From assembly GCF_030269925.1 (NCBI RefSeq), contig NC_085128.1, positions 12,092,501-12,156,500 of the forward strand: 64,000 nt of DNA. Reading direction: 5' to 3'. Shown one piece after another: positions 44,731 through 56,570 of the stretch. How positions within the stretch are numbered: the first letter of the stretch is position 1; the number at the start of each line of letters is the position of its first letter. This stretch comes from Bombyx mori (Eukaryota > Arthropoda > Insecta > Lepidoptera > Bombycidae). Both the position numbers and the translations under genes were made by a program. The notes beneath the pieces were generated by a model. That model was not told the DNA's origin and did no database searches. It saw only the letters and a list, made by a program, of their open reading frames with translations.

Positions 44731-45338
44731 CTCTTATTACGAACAATTTCACGAAGTTAATCTCGTTATAACTTTAATTAAATACGAAGAGTAATCTATA
44801 ACAATCAAAAACGAAAAAAAAAACACGAAAAAGGATTCTCGAAAATTAAACAATTTCAATATCGACAAAATGTTCTTGCGAACAGATCCAACGCTGTTTC
44901 CAGCGTCAACTACGGATCAAATTAAAAACGGAATTTATTATAAATGTTCATTAATTATTAAATGCAATACTGGGCGATGCGAGAGGGTCCGGGCTCTGAC
45001 CGCACGACGTGTTTTTGCAACGAAATTTACAGGTACAAACAGAATAGGATATTTAGATTAACACTGTAAAGGGATACGCAACTTTGTAAAGTCGTCAACG
45101 TTGAGAGGGTAATTAGTTCCTCGCATAAAATATCACTATAACCTGGCCTTAGTGTCTGCCACATTATATTTTATTTAAAATCCTTTTACGAAGGTGTTAA
45201 AGTGGAAAACGTAAGTAAATTAAGGTATTATTAATTTTAAGTTTATCCTGATATTTTTAGAGACTTTTATTTGTTCATTTTTAAATGTGCCGCCTGGCAG
45301 AGTGACTCTTTTAGCCCGAAGCGTCATGTTGTTTTATA
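44731..45338. other. Stretch without recognised gene or repeat
   Basis: AT-rich. A 63-codon frame at 44870-45061 starts with ATG and has no domain that I recognise. Confidence 0.45.
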
Positions 45339-45616
45339 TGAGTCGTCTATTATCAAAGGTGGCAATCTGTGCATTTGGACAAAAAAAATTTATTGATATG
45401 TCAATACAGATTGATTTGAATATAATCGTCTCCTTCAAAGAATACGGTTCAAAACCTGTATTAAATAAAGGTTAATACTTGACCTGTTATTTATCTAAGA
45501 TGTCGTTCAGAAGAGTTTTGTGACTGCCAATGGAATACAAAGTCAATACTTCGTTTTTCTGATTTACCAATAATTGTCCAAAAGTCACATTGCCGGCTTT
45601 GATAATAGTCGACTCA
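45339..45616. mobile_element. 278-bp TIR MITE, copy 1
   Basis: Bounded by imperfect terminal inverted repeats of about 40 bases: TGAGTCGTCTATTATCAAAG at the left and the complement of TGAGTCGACTATTATCAAAG at the right. TATA flanks both ends, consistent with a TA or TATA target duplication. A copy of identical length lies inverted at 49.7 kb. Noncoding, so presumably mobilised by a transposase elsewhere. Superfamily not assigned. Confidence 0.85.
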
Positions 45617-46844
45617 TATATTCATGTGTCACACGTAGGTTTAAAAATAATATTGTTGAATTAAACTCGCGAAAATAAATAAATAGTGAAAATGGATCAC
45701 CAAGTTCTGGACATATTTGATTGAGAAAAAAAAAACGCTATTCAACCGGTTTCGATAATCTAGATTTATAGCGGCGAAAGCGAGATGAAAAAGATTTTTC
45801 TATTGACAATACGTTAACCTCGAATATCTGCTTACCGTACAAATACGCGCTATTTGAATAACTTACAATAGGGCAATACTTTTCCCTTACTAAACTCGAA
45901 TAGAAAATACATGACACTTTCCCGATTATTCGGCTAAAGGCTTCTGATTTATATTTATAGGAAACGGCACGTAATCCTCGCGTAGAAGATAATCCGACAC
46001 TTCTGTATGCTAGTTTTTTGTATTTCGAAAAAACTTTTCTCGGTGGAATTACACGTGTTTTTTTTTTTATTAAATATGAAAACTTTTCTAACTTCACGAC
46101 AGAAAAAGTTTTTTTTTTTTGTATAAAAAAATATCAACATGCTTAAATTTAAATAAAACGGGCAACGAATTCACACGTGTAGAGCAACTTCCACTAAATT
46201 AGGGTCTATTGTGTCATCCCTGAAAAATCCACGGAACAGCGAAACTACCGGAAACTTTCGACTTGAATGCCAAATTAGTCTTTTGAACGTCTGTTTGCAA
46301 TAATAGTGGGCACAAAGGGCCACGACACGGAATTAAATATGAATATTTGTCTGGGCCTCGTCAACAGAATTTTCGGAAGGTTCAAATCTCTAGTTCTTCA
46401 TGACTTTGTAGCGGTTTGCAAGCACCAAACGACGGTTTACTTAGGTCGTGTCCTCCGGGCTACTTAGGACGTCCCTACTCATGAACGAATACGAAAACGT
46501 ATTTGCTTTGTGACTTACAAATGCCCCTTGGTAATATGACTACATTGTTAATAAATAAGTTGCAAGAGTGAGTCTTGTAAAAGTTTGGCGACGCGTGCAA
46601 GATTGTTGTAGTGGGACGGAGAGAGCAATGTGGACTTAAGTAATTTAATTACGCTCGTAAAATTTGAAATGTACACCGACCAATAAATTTATACGTAATC
46701 CACACATTTTTAGGAATGCCTTATATTTTTTAGGATAGTACGAATTAGTAAGAATATTTTGTAGGTAATGTTGACGTATTTTGTCAAATATAAATATTAC
46801 ATTTTAACTATTTGTAGACATTAAATATTCTGTGTATATTTATC
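45617..46844. other. Stretch without recognised gene or repeat
   Basis: A 119-codon minus-strand frame (45738-46097) starts with GTG, is rich in lysine, serine and tyrosine, and shows no domain. I treat it as a chance frame. Confidence 0.45.
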
Positions 46845-46990
46845 AAGCGATGCGATGCGACCGACATAGTGGGTATCGAAATCCAGCAGGCTGGTTCCAA
46901 TTTTCGTAATCAAATACTTAAGTTTTAATATATATTTACGAACGACTTCTAAAATGTACGAATAATATAGTGTAAAAATCAAACATACTG
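46845..46990 (+). mobile_element. Bm1 SINE head remnant
   Basis: 'gggtatcgaaatccagcagg' corresponds to box B and its surroundings, followed by 'ttacgaacgacttctaaaat' and 'atagtgtaaaaatcaaacat', which match the linker 'cacgattgacttccacggtg ... cgtgtaataaaaatcaaacc'. Decayed, and the body is missing. Confidence 0.6.
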
Positions 46991-47212
46991 TTGTACATTA
47001 AAATTGAAATTCATACTGATTGGGCCGTAAGCACTTGCTTCCTAACTAACTATAAAAATTGAACAAAAAAATGCATCTGTAATTTTTTACTAGCAAACAT
47101 GTAGCTTAGTTTCATAATATTTCTCTCTTACTTAGAGCATTGTTTCGATTTCTTTTCATTGAAAGCTCTGTAGATTACAAACACTTCCACGAATTCATTA
47201 CCACTCTGTGTA

Positions 47213-47706
47213 TCTATACTAATATTATAAAGAGGAACGATTTGTTTGTTTGTTTGTATTGAATAGGCTCCGAAACTACTGAACGGATTTGAAAAATTCT
47301 TTCATTGTTTGGAAGCTACACTATTCCCGAGTGACATAGGTAATAATCTTTTTTGAAAAAAATTAAGGATCCTTATTAAAACTCCAATAATGTAACCCAA
47401 CGTGTAAAAATATTACCTTTTTTTTAACGCTGGGGAATCCATTTACGGATACCCGGTCGAGGTAAAAAAATTACCTAAAATATTCTTTACATCGCGTGCC
47501 CTACGAAAACTATTGATGATAGTATAAAATAATGTACTACGACTTTGTAGAATACATTATTATTTACAAAAAGTGTCGCGACAGCATATGTCTAACTATT
47601 ATTGTTAAGCCGCAATAAGTGTTCTTTTGTTTAAAAAAATAAAACAACGTCAAATTTCGTTCAAATTTTTGTTAAAGATCCGAGCGAAGCCGGAGCGGGC
47701 CGCTAG
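47213..47706 (+). mobile_element. Short Helitron, family B, copy 3 (longest)
   Basis: Starts TCTATACTAATATTATAAAG after A and ends 'cgaagccggagcgggccgct' then AG followed by T. At about 494 bp it is the reference for the family. It contains 'cgagtgacataggtaataat', 'ttacatcgcgtgccctacga' and 'aagtgtcgcgacagcatatg'. The 9.6 kb copy shares the whole length. No coding capacity. Confidence 0.82.
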
Positions 47707-48395
47707 TTTACAATATATTTGTCTTAAGTGCAGACAAAGCGCACCTCTCTCGACTCTCGTTAAACAAGGGGAAGCGTTCGAGGTAATTGATTTAAAATGT
47801 ACATGTCGAATGTTAATGAGTCTGTACATATCCACAGATTTACGTAAACACTAGAAACGCCCATAAACCGCTGACTTAATCCATCGGTAACAACTTAAAA
47901 GTAGCGCAATTTAAAAAAAAATTATATATTGCTCTTTCTCCGTTCTAGTACAGACTAATTTTACTGATCCACGTAGACTAGTTTTGATAATAAAAGCTTG
48001 GGTTTTTGAGATAGTTCACTTGGCTCGGTTGAGTAATTTTCTTCTGCATAATTAATTAAGTTTAACAACTATTTAGGGCGTACTTCGGAGATTTACTGAA
48101 CATAAAAGCCGTATCAATCTCACTGAGTGCCCGTTTGGTACGATAACGCTCGTATTTCTCATTATCATTATTGCGGTTAATTAAATTTTTGGTTCCTTAA
48201 CCTTATTACGGGTAAAACTAGGAACGGGGCTGTAATAATGTAATTGGTTCGATTGAATTTGAACAGCTGCTGGTAGGACGTGACGCTGAGAAGCTGAACA
48301 AAGTTTGGCGATTGAGGGTCTAGTTGAGATTTTTAAAATTCGTACGTTTACTTCTAAATGACAGAGACAGAGAGGGGTGACATTTTTATTTAAAA
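47707..48395. other. Stretch without recognised gene or repeat
   Basis: Opposing frames at 47627-47854 and 47650-47835 overlap the Helitron end. No supported gene. Confidence 0.5.
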
Positions 48396-48651
48396 CTAGC
48401 TGTACCCGTCCGCTGGCCATTTAAAATTAACATTATTATTTCTCACCCCCACAAAGATTCTCATCATTACCGCCCCCGCAACTGATGTAGGGAGTCCAAC
48501 CCTCATAAATATTAGCCTATCCATTAAGTACATGTATTTTCTACATGGATACCAAGTTTCAAATCAATCGGATGCATGGTTCAGTAGTTATAACGGAACA
48601 TCCGTAAAAACCACTGTAGATTTATATATCAGTGTTATATATTAGTATAGA
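48396..48651 (-). mobile_element. Short Helitron, family G
   Basis: Plus-strand CTAG at 48396-48399 followed by 'ctgtacccgtccgctggcca', internal 'accaagtttcaaatcaatcg' and 'tggttcagtagttataacgg', and the right end 'atattagtatagat' (minus-strand TCTATACTAATAT start after A). The 5' start resembles family B but the rest differs. Confidence 0.7.
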
Positions 48652-49011
48652 TATGTCGCCATACAAAGATATTGTAGAAGTGCATCCACAGTGAATACGT
48701 GGTGGCGGGAGCGATATAAGGAGCGTAAATGTGGCCACAGTGCGCAGAGAGCTGTTTTTATCGTGTATATGTATTTCAGTTACCGAAAGTCGATGCGAAT
48801 TTTCAATATATATGTTCTGAAATGTGTTGTACTTAAAACGATTTTCATGATATGAATTAAAAAAAAATTGTCGCCGTCAACCTCGATACGTCCGATCTTA
48901 AATTCAATCGTATAGTATAACGCCTATCCTGCCTTTCCAAATGGAATGTATGAGCACTTTTTACCTGCCAGTGCGGGCTCATAGCCTTGGCACTAGGAAA
49001 AAGTAAGTATT
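48652..49011. other. Short stretch with nothing recognised
   Basis: Mixed composition, no supported frame or repeat. Confidence 0.5.
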
Positions 49012-49516
49012 GTTTTTTTTTTGTTTTATTGCTTAGATGGGTAGACGAGCTTACGGCTCACCTGGTGTTAAGTGGTTACCGGAGCCCATAAACATCTACA
49101 ACCTAAATGCCGCCATCCACCTTGAGACCTTAGTTCTAAGGTCTCAGTATAGTTACAACGGCTGCCCTACACTTCAAACCGGAACGCATTACTGCTTTAC
49201 GGCAGAAATTACTGGTGGTAGGACCTCTTGTGAGTCCGCACGGGCAGGTACCACCTCCCTGCCTATTTCAGTCGTGAAGCAGTAATGCGTTTCGGTTTGA
49301 AAGGTGGGGCAGCCGTTGTAACTATACTGAGACCTTTGAACTTAACTCAAGGTGCGTGGCGCATTTACGTTGTAGATGTCTATGGGCTCCAGTAACCACT
49401 TAACACCAGGTGGGCTGTGAGCTCATCCACTTATATAAGCAATAAAAAAATAATAAAAAATAGACGGGGCGGTGGTACCTACCCGCGCGGACTCACAAGA
49501 GGTCCTACCACCAGTA
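49012..49516 (-). mobile_element. Bm1 SINE split by a second Bm1
   Basis: The minus-strand copy runs from 'gttttattgcttagatgggt' to 'tttacggcagaaat' (49209), is interrupted, and resumes at 49461 with 'tagacggggcggtggtacct' to 'gtcctaccaccagta'. The two parts join precisely in Bm1 order, so the middle is an insertion. Confidence 0.9.
49210..49460 (+). mobile_element. Bm1 SINE, 5'-truncated, nested in Bm1
   Basis: Plus-strand copy starting at the recurrent truncation point 'tactggtggtaggacctctt' and ending in an A-rich tail at 49460. Inserted in inverse orientation into another Bm1, creating a long palindrome. Frames at 49037-49285 and 49417-49680 are repeat shadows. Confidence 0.92.
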
Positions 49517-49699
49517 GGCATTGGAGTAAAGTACGTGTTTGGTACCTGCCCGCTAGATTTGAAAACCAGAATAGTCATACGAATACCACGGGCATCTTAT
49601 CATTCAGGAAGAATTCGACATTTGCTTACCAATTCCCCCGAAGATCAAAAATCGTAAGCGGTAAGTATTTTGTCAACTAGATCATAATATTTGATTATT

Positions 49700-49977
49700 T
49701 GAGTCGACTATTATCAAAGCCGGCAATGTGACTTTTGGACAATTATTGGTAAATCAGAAAAACGAATTATTGACTTTGTATTCCATTGGCAGTCACAAAA
49801 CTCTTCTGAACGACATCTTAGATAAATAACAGGTTAAGCATTAACCTTTATTTAATGCAGGTTTTGAACCGTATTCTTTAAAAGAGACGATTATATTCAA
49901 ATCAATCTGTATTGACATATCAATAATATTTTTTTGTCCAAATGCACAGATTGCCACCTTTGATAATAGACGACTCA
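49700..49977. mobile_element. 278-bp TIR MITE, copy 2
   Basis: Exact length match to copy 1 and its reverse complement along the whole element. Ends are TGAGTCGACTATTATCAAAG and the complement of TGAGTCGTCTATTATCAAAG. Few differences between the copies, so both are fairly young. The target-site duplication is unclear here. Confidence 0.85.
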
Positions 49978-50689
49978 TTTTAAGTACTGTTTCATTGACA
50001 CCACCATCCTACTTATTCCTACCAAGACTTCCTCTTACCTTCTACGCAGAATATTGACCAATTCAATGGAAATATGACTTTAAACTCATATTATAACCAT
50101 AAGTGCTGCCGATTTATAAATAGTCAAGTTTATGAGACAAATATTTTTTGTGATTTTTCAATAATAGCTCCGTCTTCATTACAAGGCTGTCTCATAATCC
50201 GAATAATATATTTTGAGCCTATATGTCTTCAGCGTTATAAATGGTTACATCATTTTCATTGAATTATTATTGAAGGACCATTAATTTAATTGGCTTGGTG
50301 TTTGCAAAGGATTCGTCGATTCCAATCAGCCGAGATTCCATCATCTGTTTCTTATGAACAGTATACCTCTGGGGTCTGGCTTTAGTAAAAGCTTTTCTTG
50401 TTTATAAAACTTTTTGAAGTCATGTTTAATGTTTATACATAGTAAATTGTGATCTATGATTTTAGTAGAGAGCTTGTTATTGTGCACGAAAATTAATATG
50501 CACAGCTTTTAAGATAAACGCTTGATTATTTTAGAACAAATATTTTAAAGGAAGAAAGGAAAAATCGATGAAATTAGAGAGTGCTGTGAAATAAATCTTC
50601 CTTGAACTGCCAACCACAACTATATCTACGTGGTACATCCGATTTTTGTTTATGGTTTAGCATTCAAAGGAATAATATTTTTAATTATA
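49978..50689. other. Stretch without recognised gene or repeat
   Basis: AT-rich. A 62-codon plus frame at 50074-50262 starts with ATG but has no domain. Confidence 0.5.
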
Positions 50690-51114
50690 TCTATATATTA
50701 ATACGTGAAGCAAAAACTTTGTATCCGTTTTTACGAAAATTGCGCGGACGGAGGAGTATGAAACACTGCACACTTATAGAGAATATAGAGAAGAAGTGCA
50801 CAATGCTAATTTTTTTTTTAATAATGCATAAAATATACATTAAATCAATAATGAAAACATTACACACACTACGTACCATGTATTTGACGCACACACGCAT
50901 GCATACTATGTATTGTCAAACTTTGGTTCTTGGCGTCTGTTGTCAAATTGAGAATAGATTAAATATTGTTTGTCTTTGTTAATATTTTTTTAGTGTAGTC
51001 TTGGCGAAATTTGTGATTATAGAAGTATATAAGTATAAAATACAATCATAATAGTGTACAAACTGACAATGCCAATTAATTATAGTCGAATTTCGACTAC
51101 TGTGAGACCTCTTG
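50690..51114 (+). mobile_element. Short Helitron, family A, copy 2
   Basis: Starts TCTATATATTAATACGTGAA after A, carries 'gagaatatagagaagaagtg', 'gtatttgacgcacacacgca' and the 3' hairpin 'tagtcgaatttcgacta', and ends 'gtgagacctcttg' (CTAG mutated to CTTG). The plus frame at 50602-50982 is a shadow. Confidence 0.8.
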
Positions 51115-51341
51115 TATATATAGATTTGTATGTGCATAAATTTAATTTAATAATATGCCACCAAATATCTTTCTGTTATTTTAATTGAAATTAGTATTTT
51201 CTTCGATTTTCGCGAATCATAAACATAATTAAAACTATTATACTTTTATGGTTTTAAACTAATTCACAATTTTCGTCAGACGTCTGTACCGGCAAAAACT
51301 GTAAATCATTTGAAACGTCAGATCCATTGTAATTATAGTAA
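51115..51341. other. Spacer between inverted Helitrons
   Basis: 227 bases of AT-rich sequence between two inverted family A copies. 'atacttttatggttttaaac' and similar, with nothing recognised. Confidence 0.5.
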
Positions 51342-51759
51342 CTAGAGGTCCCGCAGTAATCGAAATTCGACTATAATTAATTGGAATTGTCAGTTTGTAC
51401 ACTATTATGATTGTATTTTATACTTATAGGCTCAAAAATTTCGCCAATACTACACTATAAAAAAATATTAATAAAGACAAACAATATTTATTTTGATCTA
51501 TTCTCAATTTGACAACAGACGTCAAGAACAAAAGTTTGACAATAAATAAATAATAGTATGAATGCGTGTGTGCGTCAAATACATGGTAGTGTGTGTAATG
51601 TTTTCTTTATTGATTTAATGTATTATTAATGCATAATTTTAAAAAAATATTAGCATTGTGCTATATTCTCTATAAGTGTGGAAAGTTTTATACTCCCCCG
51701 TCCGCGCAATTTTCGTAAAAAGGGATACAAAGTTTTTGCTTCACGTATTAATATATAGA
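51342..51759 (-). mobile_element. Short Helitron, family A, copy 3
   Basis: Plus-strand CTAG at 51342-51345, then 'aggtcccgcagtaatcgaaa', the hairpin, and the family A interior to the right end 'cacgtattaatatatagat'. Intact Helitron termini on the minus strand. Confidence 0.82.
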
Positions 51760-52573
51760 TAAACATTATTAAACCGTAAAAAGTTTTTGTTTTTGACGGA
51801 TTACTGATACAATATAAGGATAGGTGGTACCATCACTTTGGTCGCGATATAGTTATGTCTTCTGGGTAATTTAAACCTTAAGGGTGGGACAGCATTAATT
51901 TTATGAGGTACTTCGTTTTCGTAATTTTTCTCCAATCGTTTTTATGTAAATTACGGCTAACACTTCGAATGATTTATCATGCTGGTACTCATGATGTTTT
52001 ATAGAATCAGCTACGAAAAAAAAAAAAACTTAAATCCCGCATACCTCTGCATTAGAAATTGTAATATGTATAAAATAATATACAGTAAGCTCCTTTCAGG
52101 GCCGTGGTACATTAACAGCAGAACTCTCAGGAGATTGTTAGCTTTAAATGTAAAGTCATTACATATTAACAAAATTCTGTGTTTACGTACCTAACTAAGC
52201 TTACAAGTTACCTAGGTGATAACTTAGAAAATCGGCTTACTACTCGAATCCCCAGAGCAATAGTTTCGAGAACTTACCATATTAAACACACAAGTACTAT
52301 GATATTTTAACGCGTATACATATACCTCCAATTTTTTAATTACGTCAGTATTAGTTTTGTAAGCTTAATCGAAATGCAAGCCGCGTGTTCGACACACTTG
52401 GTGTGGTTATGTGGGTAGACACAATTATATAAAGGGCTGTTAAAATTATCGAGTAATGAATTCGGGATGCTGATGGGGCTAACCCGATACAGTATTTCAT
52501 CCGTAATACTTCCTGCCGATTTTGAGGTTGACAGTTACAGTTTCCAATTTTTCAATTTTTTTTCAAGACCAGA
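51760..52573. other. Stretch without recognised gene or repeat
   Basis: AT-rich, no supported frame. Confidence 0.5.
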
Positions 52574-52815
52574 CGGTTAGCGTGGTATGGACATGTGATG
52601 CGTAGAAAGAAAATGCATGTGACTAGAAGACGCATGGAAATGATAGTGCAGGGTAAAGAGGGAAGAAAGAGGTCGACCGAAAAAGACATGGATGGAGTGT
52701 GTGAATGACGATATCACAGAGAGAGGAGTGAGCGTTGTGATAACGACTGATAGAAGAGAATGGAAGAGAAAAATTAGCCCCCACCTAGTGGGATAAGGTG
52801 AAGAAAAAGAAGAAG
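52574..52815 (+). mobile_element. LINE C-terminal and 3'-end fragment, family L3
   Basis: Encodes RLAWYGHVMRRKKMHVTRRR then, after a frameshift, RGRPKKTWMECVNDDI and DRREWKRKI, with a GAA-rich tail. Closely related to the minus-strand copy at 29.64-29.89 kb. Too short and frameshifted to be functional. Confidence 0.82.
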
Positions 52816-53506
52816 TTACAGTTTTCAATGTCAACGAACTCTTAAACATTCTAACTTGATAACAAAAATTCTTATAACTGTACATGAAATTTCTAACAAA
52901 ATATGATTATGTAGATAAATTGTGAGAAACGCTACCGAGTTAGTCACAAAAAGCAATTAATTAACCGATGATTTTATTTATAGATTGACATGAGCTTCTT
53001 ACAAACTATGTACGATACCCTCAAAGTATATTATTATGACATACCGCATTCCCAAAAAAATTACAACTTTCTTTATTACATAGTACAGAGACAAAAGTGT
53101 GAACGCTCATGGGCTTTTTTGTGAGTACTTAATAAAAATAATTAAGAAAGCTGATATTGTGTATAATAGTTTTACTGCTTATGTAATTCTTAAAATGTAG
53201 TCATAATTTAAATTGAATTTAGAATCGAATTAAATGTATAGGTATCGGTAGCACGATTCGAATTTTGAGGCCGATCCCAATTTTTTTAGGTAAGCCAGTA
53301 CCAAATCACTGTTAACAAATGACTGTTACAGTCATTTCTTCTACTAAAATATTATCCGGATATTAGAAAAATTTGAAAATTTTCATAATCGAATCAACGC
53401 AAGTCGAAGTGCGACCTTAAGGTAAATAATTGGTCATGCCGCCTATATCTATCACAAAGCATCTATTCCATTTTCTGGGCATTTTTGTTTATGACACAAA
53501 GTTCAG
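52816..53506. other. Stretch without recognised gene or repeat
   Basis: AT-rich, no supported frame or repeat. Confidence 0.5.
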
Positions 53507-53613
53507 TAGGTTGCGGCTTGGCTGTGCCTCAGACATTGCTGATGTCCATGAGCGACGGTGACTACTTACAATCAAATGGGCCGTATGCTTGACTGCCTAC
53601 AAAGAAAATAAAA
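53507..53613 (+). mobile_element. LINE 3' tail, family L1, decayed
   Basis: 'ggttgcggcttggctgtgcc', 'gatgtccatgagcgacggtg' and 'gggccgtatgcttgactgcc' with an A-rich tail. Confidence 0.75.
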
Positions 53614-54610
53614 CGCTTTGACCACAAGTGTTGAGAGTTTTCCACAAATGATTACACGAAATCACAATTTTGCTAAAATGGAAAATATCATATACAGAAC
53701 GGGAAATGAATAACAACTTTACGGAGATAGTAAAAATAGCCAGAGGGATGCGAACTGCGCTCATTAAAGCACTCTTATTCGAGTAAGCAGACTTTCTTCG
53801 GTTGACTGCGCACAGAAAAGTTGATTTAATCAGATCAGGTATTCGGAATGAGTTCAAAGTGTGCCCAGCCGTGCGGACCTGGGCGTCACCTCTGCTCGCG
53901 GCAGTTACAAAACAAGAAACATCTCTTGTTATATTATAATATTCACTTTTCCCCTCCCTGCCCCCCGACCCCGTGGTCCCTTCCGAAAGCTCTTAATGCC
54001 AAGGCGGCCTGACCTCATGCCGGTTCCATTAAGCCGTTTATACATTATGTATGAATTTGTTATGCCGTTTGATGTAAAGAAGCTTCAGCCCAGGTAGTGA
54101 TAAGGTTTCAGGTTGAATTTCTCTAAATATTTGACAGGTTTTAGCGCTCCATTTATTAATTTGAGAGGCGTTAGGTTTGACACTTGTCACGAAGTTGTGA
54201 CAGTAAAAAATATAAGATAAGGAATAAGTACCTACCTATTTGATTTTTAATGTATACTATATTAGATAATGATAATATATTATTATGTATACGTACATAT
54301 AAAATATATGTTATGTATATTTTTAAAAAATAATTTTATTCAGCGAATTTCTGCTCCACTATCGACGTTATCTCGTGTGTACGTTTTAATGTAGTAGTAC
54401 ATAAGTTTATGACTGAATTTTAAATTTGAGTTATTTAGACATTTAATTATCGATTTTATTACCATACTGCATGTAACATTGGACACCAATAATTTGTTTT
54501 AAATAACGATTTCAAGAATCAAAGCATTTTTTTTTAACTCAATTACGGTTCTTTGTAATTTTTTATACCAGATTTAACAAAAGCTAATTTGTAGGAAGTA
54601 GGTGACAGTG
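53614..54610. other. Stretch with a GC-richer block
   Basis: Between 53.86 and 54.03 kb the sequence is GC-richer ('ccctgccccccgaccccgtg', 'gtgcggacctgggcgtcacc') but the frames there (53861-54097 plus, 53597-53857 minus) have no recognised domain. The remainder is AT-rich. Confidence 0.4.
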
Positions 54611-54690
54611 ATCACGTTGTAATGTCTTTGGTTCCGGTAGCCCCTTTACACCAGGTTGGCCGTGAGCACGTTGGTGCAGCTACGTAATAT
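54611..54690 (+). mobile_element. Bm1 3'-end remnant
   Basis: 'tcacgttgtaatgtctttgg' and 'tttacaccaggttggccgtg' match 'ttacgttgtagatgtctatg' and 'ttaacaccaggtgggctgtg'. Decayed. Confidence 0.6.
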
Positions 54691-55728
54691 ATTTTATTAC
54701 AAATAACCATTTTTTATATTATATTATGTACGGAACCTCTATAGGACACAAGTCCTACTCGCGTTCGTCCATACAACAAGTAAAAATAATCTACTCCCTT
54801 TCAAAGCCAACTAAAAGTTCCAAACAAAACGACATGAAGCTTTCATGAAACGAAAATATGTACGTTCTATCAAAAAAAAAAAAAAAACACATTAAAATGT
54901 TTACAAATTTACTTCCGCAAACGAATTTGGCGCTGAATAAATTTCGAGCTTAATACGAATGCGCAAAGTTTTTTTTTCTGTGTGAAAGATGTAAAACAGG
55001 TCAACGCAGATGTTAATGAAGAAACATTGAAAACTACTGGTTCCCTGTGGCTCGGGCGGAAAAGTTGTTACGAAATAAAAACAAACCAAAACCGAAACCC
55101 CATTCACTCCGGCTTCGGACCGTGCAGCTCTGATGTAGTCAGCTATCGGAAAGATTTCATACATTTATCACAGCAGTTCATACATTTAGATATCACTGAA
55201 AATAAATAGCTGTGTGATAAAAACAAAATATTGCGTAACTATTGCGTTTAAAAATCATTACGATTTATCATCAGCATGACGACATTAAAATTATAAGGTG
55301 GTTGCGCCCGCGGCCCAGCTCGAATATATTAGGGTACTAAATTATTTTCAGAAAAATAGTAATAATGCCATCTATTAATTACTACTATAAACGCGGCTTA
55401 AAACTTTGTGGCGCATCACTATTCAATGCGTGCGCCCATCACTACGCGATCGCGTAACGAGGTAGCGCGTGTTAAGACGGGCGCAAACTCACGCGCCAGC
55501 AGTCAATGCGACGAGCCCATAACTTAAAACCTAAATTAAATACAGTCAACTTAATTATTTTTCAGATAACCACCAAGTGGTTTAGAATTAAAACCAAAAA
55601 TCTAATTTCGAGCATGGATCATGGATCCACGGATGGAGCATGCATCGCAGCAAGAGAATTTTGCTGCGATCCATTATATATTATTATATTATAGGGTCTA
55701 ATTTTTTGATGACGTAACAGGCTAAAAA
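54691..55728. other. Stretch with a CpG-rich patch and a hairpin
   Basis: A CpG-bearing patch at about 55.29-55.51 kb ('ggttgcgcccgcggcccagc', 'gatcgcgtaacgaggtagcg') stands out from AT-rich flanks. A 10-bp perfect inverted repeat (55644-55653 and 55661-55670) follows. No gene can be supported; frames at 54901-55164 and 54982-55209 oppose each other. Confidence 0.4.
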
Positions 55729-55875
55729 AACAAGCTTACGGCCCACCCGGTATCATGTAGTTACCGAAACCCATAGTCATCCAATATGAAAGCCGCCACC
55801 CACCTGAAAACATGACGTTAAATTCTCTTGCAAACTGAATCAACAGAAATAGACAGCCAATCGTTGGCTCCATAG
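55729..55875 (-). mobile_element. Bm1 SINE, decayed
   Basis: 'caagcttacggcccacccgg', 'aaacccatagtcatccaata' and 'agccgccacccacctgaaaa' follow the minus-strand Bm1 order, then the match fades after 'cagaaatagacagcca'. Confidence 0.65.
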
Positions 55876-56313
55876 TGTGCCTTAAATAAATTACAAATAA
55901 TATTTATAAAAAACGTATAGACAATTAAAACGTCTTAATCAAATAAACTTTTTAATTGAACTATAAAAATTTCAGTCAAAATAATGACAACGTATTTTGA
56001 TGCAAATTTGTCTTCTAAAACGACCTCTCAGGGCTTTCCTTGTTGAAATGCTTAAAACGTTAAGTAAATGGCGAAATGATTGCTATGCACCTCGTTACAG
56101 AAGCTATCACAGCTTATTGTAAATCAGATAGTTCATTATTGTTTTCTTTCATCGAGAAATCGTTTTAATTGTTTATTTTTCTTCAGCTGATACTTTTACT
56201 GAATATGATGCTAGAACAGATAGATATTAGTCAAAGTATAAGTTACCATCACGCTGTCTCTAGGATGAGAGCAGTAGCACTAGCAGTTAACCTTTTAAAT
56301 AAGTAGTTTTTCT
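55876..56313. other. Short stretch with nothing recognised
   Basis: AT-rich, no supported frame or repeat. Confidence 0.5.
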
Positions 56314-56570
56314 TACTGGTGGTAGGACCTCTTGTGAGTCCGCACGGGTAGGTACCACCGCCCTGCCTATTTCTGCCGTGAAGCAGTAATGCGTTTCGGT
56401 TTGAAGGGTGGGGCAGCCGTTGTAACTATACTGAGACCTTACAACTTATATCTCAAGGTGGGTGGCGCATTTACGTTGTAGATGTCTATGGGCTCCAGTA
56501 ACCACTTAACAACAGGTGGGCTGTGAGCTCGTCCACCCATCTAAGCAATAAAAAAAAAATAAAAAAAAAT
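56314..56570 (+). mobile_element. Bm1 SINE, 5'-truncated, well preserved
   Basis: Starts 'tactggtggtaggacctctt', full body, and an A-rich tail of more than 20 bases with single T interruptions. Among the least diverged copies, so probably recent. Confidence 0.95.

Noticed and set aside
45738..46097. 119-codon minus-strand frame
   Set aside because: Starts with GTG; lysine- and serine-rich sequence without any family resemblance.
55644..55670. Possible microRNA hairpin
   Set aside because: The stem is only 10 bp with no extension, too short for a precursor.
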